Shown: piece by piece, positions 17,187 to 26,427 of the stretch | Position numbering within the stretch: position 1 is the stretch's first letter | Layout: each line of letters starts with the position of its first letter | Assembly (NCBI GenBank): GCA_003116975.1 | Contig: BGKB01000062.1 | Location: 1-64,000 of the forward strand | Length of the DNA: 64,000 nucleotides | Reading direction: 5' to 3' | Origin: Aurantiochytrium sp. KH105 | Taxonomy: Eukaryota; Sar; Bigyra; Thraustochytrida; Thraustochytriidae | Position numbers and translations under genes: made by a program | The notes under the pieces: model-generated | Told to the model about the DNA's origin: nothing | Database searches by the model: none | Seen by the model: only the letters and a program-made list of their open reading frames with translations

Positions 17187-18962
17187 ATGGCCGCAGAAAC
17201 AAGTCGACAAGTCGAGATTGCTCTCGTGGGCATTGCTTGTGCCACCGTGGCGTGGGCCTTGGAGGGCGCTGAGCACGCGCACGTGCGCGCCGAAGCAGGC
17301 TTTCTAGTAGCACAAGCGGCGCTCGTGACAGTAGCCATCTCGGAGCATGCCGTCGTGATACCGCGCATTTGGCTCGACGCCTCGCGAACGTCCCCAGATA
17401 ATGGTCTCGTCTACGTTCTGTTGGGGCCACTTCTTTGCGCGTCACTGTTACTTGCACACTCGCAAGACACAACCTCCTTTACGGCTGAGGACCAACTGCA
17501 GTATGCGCGCGCCATCTTCTGGGCAGCTTCTGCTTGTGCCATGCGATTTCAGGCGTTCACCATGGGCTGGGTTCCAAAATCCCCCCTTCTCTCTGCGGCC
17601 GCAGACCTTCTTGCAGCCCTTTCTAGTGGCGTCATGTGGGTGCTCGGTAGTACTCTGGCTGGCTTACGTGTTGACTTGGCGTCTGGCATTGTGTGGTGCA
17701 CCGGACTCTCATTGTGTGCTCTCGTGATGCAAAAGTTTCTCATTGACATCTGGACAAGAGCCTTCAAGAAATCTTTCACGGTTGGTGAGGCCTTTTGCGT
17801 CATTATCGCCATTGCGCTCACCTTTACAGACTTTGTGCTACTCACGCTCGAGCGGACCATGATATCGTCCTTCACACTTCCCTTTGGTGCATTCAACGAG
17901 CGTGCGCCGCTCTGGGTCGCTTTGCAGGGCGGACTTTTGGGCGTCCTTGCCTTGCCCCTGTTCATGAATAGCTTTCTGAAAAAGCACGCCATTCTCGACA
18001 ACGAAACCCTCTTTGTGGATCCTCGCGACCCCTCCTTCAACTTTCGGGCCGGGCCAACTAGCCCCGACAACACGCCGCTTCTGAGCTGGAATCGCGACGC
18101 CCTCGCGCCAAAGGATCTCGTCATCTTTGTGGGAATTGTGGGCGTATGGTTAGGCGGCGTCATATCTTTCTGGGTAGGCTTTTTACTTGGCGGCCAGCAC
18201 CCTGTTTGGTTCGTGCGCGATTACACCTTTTCTTCGGCCGAGCACGCCAAGGCATTGGTATACTGGATTGCAGTGCTTGGTCTCGGTCTTCCTGTGATTC
18301 ATCTTATTGCCTCTCGTGCCGGCTGGCCCTTGATCATCACGCGCAAGCTCTACCATATCTTGGCGCTTGCCATCTTTGCGCCGCCCATGGTTGCTGTCCC
18401 CGCATTTCTCGCTCTCTCGTTTGGCATTGCCGTGGCTCTCTTGCTCTTTATCGAGGTCGTGCGCATTTGTCGCATTCCTCCTTTTGGAGCCTGGATTCAC
18501 GCCTTTCTGAGAAACTATACAGATTCTCGAGACGAGGGTACCACCATTCTCACTCACATTTATCTGCTCCTTGGCTGTGCCATTCCTCTTTGGCTTTTTA
18601 CGGACATTGCAGGGCCGTCTACAAGCGAGGCGAGGTTTGCAGGCCTCGCAATTCTTGGCGCTGGCGATGCGGCGGGCGCTATTATCGGCTCGCAGCTGGG
18701 CCGCCGTCATTGGCCCGGCGGTCGAAAGACTTTCGAGGGTACGCTGGCGGCGGTACTTTCCACCCTTGCCGTTCTTCGGGCCTTGCATTGGGCTCATGCA
18801 GCCGACAAGCCTTTCAATTGGCCCGTCGTTTTCGTCGCTACGACTCTTACATGCTTGATTGAGGCTTTCACCAAGCAGATTGACAACCTCACTTTGCCTG
18901 TGCTTTACGCTGCGCTTTTGGCGCTTCCCCAACTTCCCATGCCGCGCCTTCCGTTCTATTGA
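17187..18962 (+). CDS. DOLK: Dolichol kinase
   Basis: CTP-dependent kinase of the ER membrane that makes dolichyl phosphate, the lipid carrier for N-glycans, O-mannose and GPI anchors. The 591-residue product is a polytopic membrane protein with more than ten hydrophobic segments (human DOLK 538). The conserved catalytic region is at the C-terminus: TRKLYHILALAIF, EVVRICRIPPFGAWIHAFL, DEGTTILTHIYLLLGCAIPLWL, the CTP-binding region GAGDAAGAIIGSQLGRR with WPGGRKTFEGT, and EAFTKQIDNLTLPV at the end. The ATG at 17187 (AGAAAGATGG) is well placed. It fits functionally beside the glycan-processing genes in the window, but no operon-like link is implied. Confidence 0.93.
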   Translation: MAAETSRQVEIALVGIACATVAWALEGAEHAHVRAEAGFLVAQAALVTVAISEHAVVIPRIWLDASRTSPDNGLVYVLLGPLLCASLLLAHSQDTTSFTAEDQLQYARAIFWAASACAMRFQAFTMGWVPKSPLLSAAADLLAALSSGVMWVLGSTLAGLRVDLASGIVWCTGLSLCALVMQKFLIDIWTRAFKKSFTVGEAFCVIIAIALTFTDFVLLTLERTMISSFTLPFGAFNERAPLWVALQGGLLGVLALPLFMNSFLKKHAILDNETLFVDPRDPSFNFRAGPTSPDNTPLLSWNRDALAPKDLVIFVGIVGVWLGGVISFWVGFLLGGQHPVWFVRDYTFSSAEHAKALVYWIAVLGLGLPVIHLIASRAGWPLIITRKLYHILALAIFAPPMVAVPAFLALSFGIAVALLLFIEVVRICRIPPFGAWIHAFLRNYTDSRDEGTTILTHIYLLLGCAIPLWLFTDIAGPSTSEARFAGLAILGAGDAAGAIIGSQLGRRHWPGGRKTFEGTLAAVLSTLAVLRALHWAHAADKPFNWPVVFVATTLTCLIEAFTKQIDNLTLPVLYAALLALPQLPMPRLPFY

Positions 18963-19443
18963 TCATTATTGTTCCGCTGGCACTCCTCTTCAAGATATGG
19001 CTTTTTAAAAACGAGCACGTCATGCACGATTGAATCTGTACGTTTGGTGAGAAAATGTAATGTGATGTGCGCGCAGTGGCAAACGTCATAATCGTCAACA
19101 TCGTGCTCATTACGAACGACAAGCCGATGGGGGTTAAAACAATCAGTTCAAACATTGGGTTTCATTTCCAGAATACTCCCGTTTGTCACTACGCACGAAG
19201 CTCAGCTCGCTATCTGTGCGTTGCCGCAAAATTTGTTTTTGACTTTCATGGGATGACAGTTTCGCACCTCATGATAGACTCTTCATTCACACGCATGCGC
19301 ACGAGTCTCGGCGCTTTTGTCGGTAGCCATTGGCAAAGACATTGCCCGCGCGGAACAATGTGAAAAAGGGCGCATCAACTAGGCAACTTTCTCTGGCACT
19401 GTCGCAGTCCTTCTCGGACGTAGAAAACCAGTCAGCTTGCAGC
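18963..19443. other. Convergent 3' region dolichol kinase/GT61-1
   Basis: Low-complexity-free, AT-richer stretch between two convergent genes; nothing recognisable beyond presumed 3' UTRs. Confidence 0.45.
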
Positions 19444-21039
19444 TTATGCTTTATTGACGGGCTGGAGCCGTTCTTTTCGCAGGACGTCCACAAGTTGCTG
19501 CGGATCCATCGTGATGCCCTCATCAGGAATGTCAAACGGAACCAAGACGCGAAGATGTCGAATGCCCATAAAGGTAGCAAAGCTATCATAATGGTGGAAC
19601 GGCTCATACTCGTCGGGTATAAGTTCTATCACCATGGCACCTTGTCGCAAAAACAGTAAGTGAGACAATCCGGCGCCATGCACACCGAGGAGAACGTCGG
19701 CTTCACGGACCACTGCTACTTGCTGTGCAAATGACATGGTCTCGAGCGAAATCGGCACCACGTCCACGTCGGGCAAGTCTCGCTGAAGAGTTTCGACAAC
19801 CTCCTTGCCGTTTGCAAGTGTCCTGGACAGTCGCTTGATGCGCGGATGAGCTAGATAAATCTTTCGTAACAGAAAGAGAACGCGTGGCCTTTTCCTCGGA
19901 GGGATAACTTGTTTGTCGTTCAGCATGTGCTGCAAGCCAATGGATGCCATGATGTGCTGAATAAATTCCTTCAAATACGGCGATGGCGGGCACTCGATCC
20001 ATCTTTGCATCGTAGGATGCGACAGCGAAGATCCATACCCTGGAGCGACTAAATAAGCCTCCTTGAAGCAGGTCCCCGGTGCAAGAGAAGACACATACCT
20101 GGGCGTGGTGCGAAATAGCTTGGGCCACTCATCGCCAAATGCACTAGCACTATGTCCATCCAAAAACACAATGTTGACCTCTTCAAGTTCGTTCATGTGA
20201 ATTGTCTGGTACACATTGTACCAGTCCGTTATGGTGTGATAGAAATTTGCATACTCGTATCGCGTCACAAGCAGTGTTGGCGTCGTGACGGTTTCTCTAC
20301 AGGCAGAAGTCTCGGGGGTCGTCGTATTCAGGTGCATCATCACATCTAGGAAATGAAACGGAAATTTATCTTCTGAAGCGAGCGAAAGCGGATCCGAGTC
20401 GCATTGTTCGAGTGAAAACGCTCCTGCTTCGTAAACGCACATTTCTGCACTTTCATTTCGCCACCTAACCGTCTCAATGGGTTCGTTGCCGGGTGTCACG
20501 GTGATACGCCGATTATCAACATGCAAGTCGCGCAGCCTGCACACGGTCGCGGCCACTGCAAGAGGATTCTGCCAGCATACTAACCGCGAGTTGCATGCAT
20601 CAAACAGAGGAACGAAGCCGTTACCAAAAACCCGATTGCATTCCTCCACTTGCACTTCATGCCATGGCAACGCCACCTTGGTCTTGTCGTCGACAAAGCT
20701 GCTCTGCGCCGCGGTGTGCATCAACACGTGCTTAACATCCTTGCCGCTTCCTCGCAGGGTTGCCTGCCCGGGAAATCCTTCGGTCCTTTCTACTGCTGCG
20801 GCCAACACACCCACTGCAGCTCCACGCTGCGCTTGGCTCGCCGGTGTTTGCTCGACAACGACGACGACGATAAAGCCCGTCACCAGCAGCGCCGCGGCCA
20901 CAAGCGCGGCTACAATGGTCCTCTTTCGCTCGGTCCTGACAAAGTTGGCCGTCGCAAATCCCTCGCCGCTGCTCCTTGACGAGAGCGCCTTCGCCTCGTA
21001 CTGCTCCGGCCGCACGTACGCCGCGCCCCGCGTGCGCAT
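19444..21039 (-). CDS. GT61 glycosyltransferase, beta-1,2-xylosyltransferase-like (copy 1)
   Basis: A type II Golgi-type enzyme: short cytosolic tail, one membrane helix (about 41-62, TIVAALVAAALLVTGFIVVV), stem, then a lumenal GT61 domain; 531 residues from the first true ATG (21039; the longer frame begins at GTG). Family marks are VTRYEYANFYHTITDWYNVY, NIVFLDGHSAS, CFKEAYLVAPGYGS and GVHGAGLSHLLFLR, the pattern of plant N-glycan beta-1,2-xylosyltransferase, with EOGT and POMGNT2 as more distant GT61 relatives. Donor and acceptor are therefore uncertain. Several Cys residues in the stem (NRVFGNG..C..RLVCW) are shared with copy 2, suggesting conserved disulfides. It lies in tandem with copy 2, 781 bp downstream of it. 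Confidence 0.88.
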   Translation of the reverse strand: MRTRGAAYVRPEQYEAKALSSRSSGEGFATANFVRTERKRTIVAALVAAALLVTGFIVVVVVEQTPASQAQRGAAVGVLAAAVERTEGFPGQATLRGSGKDVKHVLMHTAAQSSFVDDKTKVALPWHEVQVEECNRVFGNGFVPLFDACNSRLVCWQNPLAVAATVCRLRDLHVDNRRITVTPGNEPIETVRWRNESAEMCVYEAGAFSLEQCDSDPLSLASEDKFPFHFLDVMMHLNTTTPETSACRETVTTPTLLVTRYEYANFYHTITDWYNVYQTIHMNELEEVNIVFLDGHSASAFGDEWPKLFRTTPRYVSSLAPGTCFKEAYLVAPGYGSSLSHPTMQRWIECPPSPYLKEFIQHIMASIGLQHMLNDKQVIPPRKRPRVLFLLRKIYLAHPRIKRLSRTLANGKEVVETLQRDLPDVDVVPISLETMSFAQQVAVVREADVLLGVHGAGLSHLLFLRQGAMVIELIPDEYEPFHHYDSFATFMGIRHLRVLVPFDIPDEGITMDPQQLVDVLRKERLQPVNKA

Positions 21040-21820
21040 CCTCACTGCGCACGCGCGTTTGCTGTTATCGGATGAACGCTCTCAAGCACACGCAAGCAGG
21101 CAGGCAAAACCCAATAAAAAATGGAATCAATGCACAAATTGACTCCATCGTACGAGTCTTCATTGAAGGAAACTCTCGCTCGGGTTTTCAACGACGATGT
21201 TTTATGAGAAAGGCCAAGGAGTACGTGCAAGCACGCGGGTTTGCGCGGCTTCAATGCACAGCTTGGGAGAAGCATCAGCCGCCACGCGCAAATCGGACTT
21301 TCATTTATGGCAAGGCCAGCTCTGCCCCGTTCACGCGCGCTTTTAACTATTAAGCACTTCAGATCGCGGGATCTTTAGCCCCGCAGCATAGAATTCATGC
21401 ATTTTAATCGACTTCATCATGCGAGTCTTGGAACGTGTGTTGCTGCTGATCACAGCGGAAAGAAGAGAGAGCGCGCCAAGTATCACGGACATATGGTCGT
21501 AGCATGCTGCAGCGTGTGCTTTTTGTCCGACTTTGAACTACGCATTTCTGTTAGTGCTAAGGTCGCATCATAAATGTAAATTGCAGGCTCGATCAAAATT
21601 AGAATATATTGGATAAGAACTTTCAGGTACTTGATGTCGAGACAGATGCCATGCTCGGCGGGAAAAACAATGGCAAATTGCAACAGATTCACAAGCGGGG
21701 GGGGGGGGCAAGCGTCATGTTTACACAGAACACGCATCCTTCGCCACCCAAAACGTGCCCTGAACCTATTCGATTCGCTGTAAGCGACATTGTTCGCTGC
21801 TCATGCTGCTGTAATTAAAA
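21040..21820. other. Spacer between the tandem GT61 genes
   Basis: AT-richer than most of the window, with a G12 run at 21697-21708. It should contain the GT61-1 promoter and the GT61-2 3' UTR. No ORF in it resembles a protein. Confidence 0.5.
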
Positions 21821-23500
21821 TTAAACGGGGCGAAGCTCTTCCCTTCGCAGTACGTTAACAATTTGCTGCGCATCCACAGTAATGCCATGATTCGGCGTGT
21901 CACGAGGAATTGAGACGCGAATGTGCCGCACTCCAACAAAAGCAGAAAAGCTGTCATAGTGATGGTTTGACTCGTAGCCACTAGGTATGAGTTCGACAAC
22001 CAATGTACCTGGTCGCATAAACAGCAAGTGGGTGAGTCCAGCGCCATGCACACTAAGCAGTACATCGGCGTCGCGAACAGTCGCAACCTGCTCTGCAAAC
22101 GGCATGTTCTCGAATGAAGTCGGCTCTACATCCACGTCAGGCAGACCTCTTCGAAGAGCTTCCACGAGATCTTTGGCGTTTGCAAGTGTCCGAGGTGTTT
22201 GTCGGATGCGTGGGTGCGCCAAATAGCTCTTTCGCAAAAGGAAGAGCACGCGCGGTCGTTTTCGGGCGCTGCGCGCGTCCCCCAGCATGTGACGCAAGCC
22301 CAAAGAGGCTAAAAAATGACGAGTAAAGTCCTTCAAATACAAAGATGGCGGACACTTGACCCACCTCTGCATCGTAGCATGCGACAACGTGGAGCCGTAT
22401 CCCGGAGCGACCAGATAAGCCTCCTTGAAGCAGGTCTCTGGCGTAAGAGTAGACACGTACTTGGGTGTTGTGCGGAATAGCTTGGCCCACGCCTCGTCGA
22501 GCGCGCCAGCGCTGTGGCCGTCCAAAAAGACTATGTTAACCTCTTGAAGTCCGTTGATTTGAATGGTCTGGTACACATTGTACCAGTCCGTCATGGTGTG
22601 GTATATGTTTGCATACTCGTATCGTGTCACAAGCAGAGTAGGCGTTGTCACTGTTTCTGTACACGTGAGCGCCTCGGAACTCGTGCCCATATGTCTCATT
22701 ACATCGTGGAGGTAATGTGGAAACTTGGACCTCGGAGCCAGTGAAAGCGGACTAGAGTCGCACTGACCTACTGTAAACGCCCCTGTCTTGTAGATGCACA
22801 TTTCGTCGCTTTCTTTTCGCCACCTGACCGTGTCAATGGGTTCATTCCCGGGTGCCACGACAATGCGCCGGTTGTCGATTTTGAGGTCGCGTAGCCTGCA
22901 CATGGTCGCGGCTCCCAAGAGAGAGTTCTCCCAGCATACCAGTCGCGAGCCGCATTCATCAAAGATAGGAGAGAAGCCGTTGCCAAAGGCGCGATTGCAT
23001 TCTTCATTTTGGACTTCTTGCCACGGGGCTTCCGCCCTTACCTCATTTCTTTCATCGATGGTATTTTGTATTTCTGACACGAGCAAAGTATTCTCTGCGT
23101 GTTCCTGTTCTTGTGCATCCGGCGCATACTTTTGCCCCTGCTCATCATCGCTGTGCTGCGACGACAGCTGGTGCTGCGGCTGCTCTACCTCCTTATCCGC
23201 CTCGCTGCCTCGCAGGCCTGCACCCGAGCTTTGCACGTGGCCTTCTTGAATCGATTCTTTTTTTGCAGGCAGCGCACTTATCGCAGCCTCTTCCCCTTGC
23301 GCCTGGACCACGGGCCTTCGCCCCGCGACGACGAAGCCCACCGCCAGCAGCGCCGCGGCCAACAGGGCCGCTACGATCGTCCTTTTCCGCCTGCTGCGGA
23401 CGAGCTTGGCGGCCACGGAGCTCCCGCCGCCGCTCCCGCGCGGGCTCGTTTCCGACTCGAGGTAGCTTCGCCGCACGTTGGCGGCGCTCCGCGTGCGCAT
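21821..23500 (-). CDS. GT61 glycosyltransferase, beta-1,2-xylosyltransferase-like (copy 2)
   Basis: Paralogue of the downstream gene. The 559-residue product begins MRTRSAANVRR and has the same membrane helix (about 41-59, preceded by RSRRKR). The lumenal domain matches copy 1 nearly throughout: VTRYEYANIYHTMTDWYNVY, NIVFLDGHSAG, CFKEAYLVAPGYGSTLSH and SVHGAGLTHLLFMR (Ser replaces Gly before VHGAG). The stem differs: it is longer, with a Gln/Glu/His-rich segment of ~60 residues. High similarity in the catalytic part with divergence in the stem fits tandem duplication followed by change of substrate or of Golgi position; this is inference. It diverges from the helical-repeat gene. Confidence 0.88.
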   Translation of the reverse strand: MRTRSAANVRRSYLESETSPRGSGGGSSVAAKLVRSRRKRTIVAALLAAALLAVGFVVAGRRPVVQAQGEEAAISALPAKKESIQEGHVQSSGAGLRGSEADKEVEQPQHQLSSQHSDDEQGQKYAPDAQEQEHAENTLLVSEIQNTIDERNEVRAEAPWQEVQNEECNRAFGNGFSPIFDECGSRLVCWENSLLGAATMCRLRDLKIDNRRIVVAPGNEPIDTVRWRKESDEMCIYKTGAFTVGQCDSSPLSLAPRSKFPHYLHDVMRHMGTSSEALTCTETVTTPTLLVTRYEYANIYHTMTDWYNVYQTIQINGLQEVNIVFLDGHSAGALDEAWAKLFRTTPKYVSTLTPETCFKEAYLVAPGYGSTLSHATMQRWVKCPPSLYLKDFTRHFLASLGLRHMLGDARSARKRPRVLFLLRKSYLAHPRIRQTPRTLANAKDLVEALRRGLPDVDVEPTSFENMPFAEQVATVRDADVLLSVHGAGLTHLLFMRPGTLVVELIPSGYESNHHYDSFSAFVGVRHIRVSIPRDTPNHGITVDAQQIVNVLRREELRPV

Positions 23501-23548
23501 CCTGCGCCCGCCCGCCCGCCCGCGCGAGGACCTTCAAGGTCGTTTGAT

Positions 23549-23580
<32 letters not shown>

Positions 23581-24012
23581 CGATTGATTTGTTGTGATTT
23601 GATTTGATCGCGTTCTAGCGAAGCAAACCCGAATCAACCTGGTCTTCATCGGTTTCGAGCCGAGCCGAGCCTGTCGCCTTTTAGCGTGGCTTTCAGACGT
23701 TCTGCGAAGCTGGAGGGACGGGCAAGGTCACGCAGAGATCGAAGCGTCCGGAACAGCACGTGCACGTCCATGTAAACCCTGCCCATTTCGTACCAGCAAG
23801 ACACCATCGCGGGAGCAAAGAAAAGCGAACATCAGCGCGGGGTGACCAAGTTGAGGTAATCTAACAAGTGTCGTGTCCCAGAGATTTCGATTAACACCGC
23901 CACCCGCGACCGATATTGTCTTGAAGAGGAAGCCCTCGCTCAACCAAACAAGCAAGGGAAACGAATACAAGCAAACGGGAAACGTAATTTTTCAAATCCC
24001 CAAAACGTCAAT
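23501..24012. promoter_or_regulatory. Divergent promoter GT61-2/helical-repeat gene
   Basis: 512 bp with no gene. A (TGAT)n tract with interspersed GATC occupies 23545-23590, close to the GT61-2 start. Confidence 0.5.
23545..23590. repeat. (GATT)n microsatellite
   Basis: About ten TGAT/GATT units, flanked at both ends by GATCGATT. Confidence 0.85.
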
Positions 24013-25755
24013 ATGGACGCGCTCACCACGGTGCAGACACTGTGCGAGGCGTCGACGACCCCACACAGGGCCGCAGCAACATGCGCCAAAGCCATGCTGG
24101 GAGTAATCAACAATCAAGACGAAATTCGCGCCGATGAAACACTCCGCGCGTCCGCTCAAGATGCTTGCATTGCGCTGGTGCATTCTTGTCGAGGGGCTTC
24201 GCGCTGGGGAGCACTTCGTGCGCTGAGCGTACTGGGTCTATGCTCTGCAGGGCAAACCTCAAATCTAAGCGTCGCGCTCGTTCGAAATGATGAGGCCCTC
24301 GATCCTCGAGCACTTCGCGTGCTCGTTGCGGTCCTCCCCGCGGAATCCGGAGCCGAGCACGCCTTTCTGGACTTTTGTCTATCGACGAGCAAGGCACACC
24401 TCACAGAAGCCGTGCGGCAGTTGCTAGAGCTTCGTAATGACCAAGACGCAGGTGGCGCGGCCAATCTCGCGATGCGGCTGTTCAAATCCGGTTTTCTTGA
24501 TCTTCTCGCTTCAGACCAAACGGATGACGCACAGGAGAATGTCGCACGAGCAGAAACAGTCTCACTCTTACTTTCTGCGCTTGGATTCTGGTGGAAGCCC
24601 AGCAAGACTAGCTTCGCAACGGATCAAGTTCCTCGATCTTTTGATGCAGACTTTCTCGTCGACACTGTCCTGGCGCTCCCAGTCAAAGCTTCCTCGGCGG
24701 CACTTTGTTGCGGTGTCCTCGCTCTGCACATCGGCTTTAGCGCACAAGACAGATCCCACAAGGACTTCGCCTTCATGGAAGACCAGACTTCATTCTCCCA
24801 GATCGTGCGTAAAATCTTCGAAAGACTGCGCAAGATCTCTGTCGCAGAGTCAGAATCAAGCGAGGCGAGCCAGGAAAGTCTCGAACTCTGGCTATGGCCC
24901 CTCCTTTGCTTGTTGCGAACATTGGCGTCTCTCGACGCGCCTGCGGCCGCAGCCATCGCGGTTGGCTTGCCCTTCTCCTCTCGCTTGCCCCTTCATGTGC
25001 AGCACTGGGCTTGCGCGGCCCTTTCACTCACCACCCGGCCTCGTGGTCAAGTGCAAGAATGGGCGCTCAAAATTTCTCGCAATGAGACATGGTTCAGCGG
25101 GACAGAGCGTGATGCAAGAACCCTGGCCAGTGCCGCACTGAGCGCGCGCCATTTTTGCATTGCCACAGGGCTCGAAATTGCTTTCCCTCACACTGTCTTG
25201 GCTCCAGAGACTTGGCTGGCAGCCTTTGCGCAAAACGAGGAGCTTCAAGCGCATACTTCCGTCGAAATGCTTGGTCTGCTCGCTATTCTCAACTTCAAGG
25301 GGGGGTTGCGCACGAAGTTGGTCTTTCCGTTGGCCATGCTCACAAAGGAGGTTCCGTGGCAACTTCGTGCAGCTCATCTTATCTTGATCGCATCTCTTGG
25401 AACTCAGGCACAGCTCCCGAGTTGGGACCCCATCATCTCGGCGCTTTTCGACAGTCCTCATGTCCAAGTTCGCGAGGCAGCCTGCGCATGTGCTTGCCAA
25501 TGCCGGCCCAAAGACGAGGCCATGCGCTTCGGCGTCCTCACAAACTCTGCATCCCCTTGGGCTCGGGTCGTTTGTTTGACAAGTCCTCAAGACGGATGGA
25601 CACATTTTGTCAAGCGTGCTCTGGACCCACCTCTTGAGCTCGAGTCTGTCTCCGCCTCATTCACCAAACAAGCACGTCCACAATTCGTCATCGTTCCAGG
25701 AGTTCTTTCCGAATCTTTCGACCTGCTTTTGCAATGGTATCCGCAGCACGAGTGA
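24013..25755 (+). CDS. Unrecognised alpha-helical repeat protein
   Basis: A 580-residue uninterrupted frame with normal-looking codon use and a good position after the divergent promoter; start ATG at 24013, stop TGA. I do not recognise the family. The sequence is rich in Leu/Ala amphipathic helices separated by short turns (for example RWGALRALSVLGLCS, DPRALRVLVAVLP, WQLRAAHLILIASLG, SPHVQVREAACACACQ), which resembles HEAT/ARM solenoids. No signal peptide, membrane helix or catalytic motif is visible. It is Cys-rich in places without spaced zinc pairs. A scaffold or adaptor role is the neutral guess; solenoid subunits of trafficking, transcription or repair complexes are all possible. Confidence 0.75.
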   Translation: MDALTTVQTLCEASTTPHRAAATCAKAMLGVINNQDEIRADETLRASAQDACIALVHSCRGASRWGALRALSVLGLCSAGQTSNLSVALVRNDEALDPRALRVLVAVLPAESGAEHAFLDFCLSTSKAHLTEAVRQLLELRNDQDAGGAANLAMRLFKSGFLDLLASDQTDDAQENVARAETVSLLLSALGFWWKPSKTSFATDQVPRSFDADFLVDTVLALPVKASSAALCCGVLALHIGFSAQDRSHKDFAFMEDQTSFSQIVRKIFERLRKISVAESESSEASQESLELWLWPLLCLLRTLASLDAPAAAAIAVGLPFSSRLPLHVQHWACAALSLTTRPRGQVQEWALKISRNETWFSGTERDARTLASAALSARHFCIATGLEIAFPHTVLAPETWLAAFAQNEELQAHTSVEMLGLLAILNFKGGLRTKLVFPLAMLTKEVPWQLRAAHLILIASLGTQAQLPSWDPIISALFDSPHVQVREAACACACQCRPKDEAMRFGVLTNSASPWARVVCLTSPQDGWTHFVKRALDPPLELESVSASFTKQARPQFVIVPGVLSESFDLLLQWYPQHE

Positions 25756-26427
25756 ACGACAATGAAAAGACGATTCTTCGTTTGTTTATTTTCTTGCGGA
25801 TCTTCGCAGATCTTTGTCACCAGCCTGCTGGACGTGACAATCTCATGTGTGAGCCAAGCACCAGCCAACTTGAACCTGAGAAATTCGCAAAAACCGTTTT
25901 TCCAGTGTATTACAGAAAGAAAGGGAGGGGTGGCGAGGGTGGGCCAAATAAAAGAGGAGGAAGGAATAAGGTCGCGGAAGACGGACAGACTGCCCACTTC
26001 GCATGGCCACGATTACCTAGCGTGCCTCTCTCGAGAAGCGATTTCCGCCTCGGGAAGTCCGAAGGGACAAAGGCCAACCCAGCGCATGCCTGTACTGCAC
26101 GGGGAGGGGAGAAGCCGGCGAGGTGACTCATCGTCGCTAGTTCGGACCCACGGCACGCTGAGATGACCGCGGCGAGCACGTAGGGTCGCTAGGTCGGTGA
26201 ATAGTCATCACAGTCCGTACTTGTCCGACATGCATGCAACCAGCCTTGGGCGAGATTTTGGCCCAAGGGGCCGAGCAGCGCGGACGGAGGGATGAATGCA
26301 TGCATTGACTCATCGGAGAATCCAGTACATCAAGGATTCAAGCAGAACGTCAAGTCGTAGACACCAAACTCGTCCCAGGTGGCTTGTCTCAAGATTGCTC
26401 CACGCCACTCCAACTCCAACTCCAACA
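25756..26427. promoter_or_regulatory. Intergenic upstream of the VWA gene
   Basis: 672 bp with no supported gene. An in-frame ATG at 26296 would extend the VWA protein by 44 residues, but the ATG at 26428 is preferred because a clean signal peptide starts there. Confidence 0.45.

Noticed and set aside
23545-23590. GATT repeat considered as a CRISPR or transposon end
   Set aside because: Plain tetranucleotide microsatellite without spacers, terminal repeats or a coding partner.
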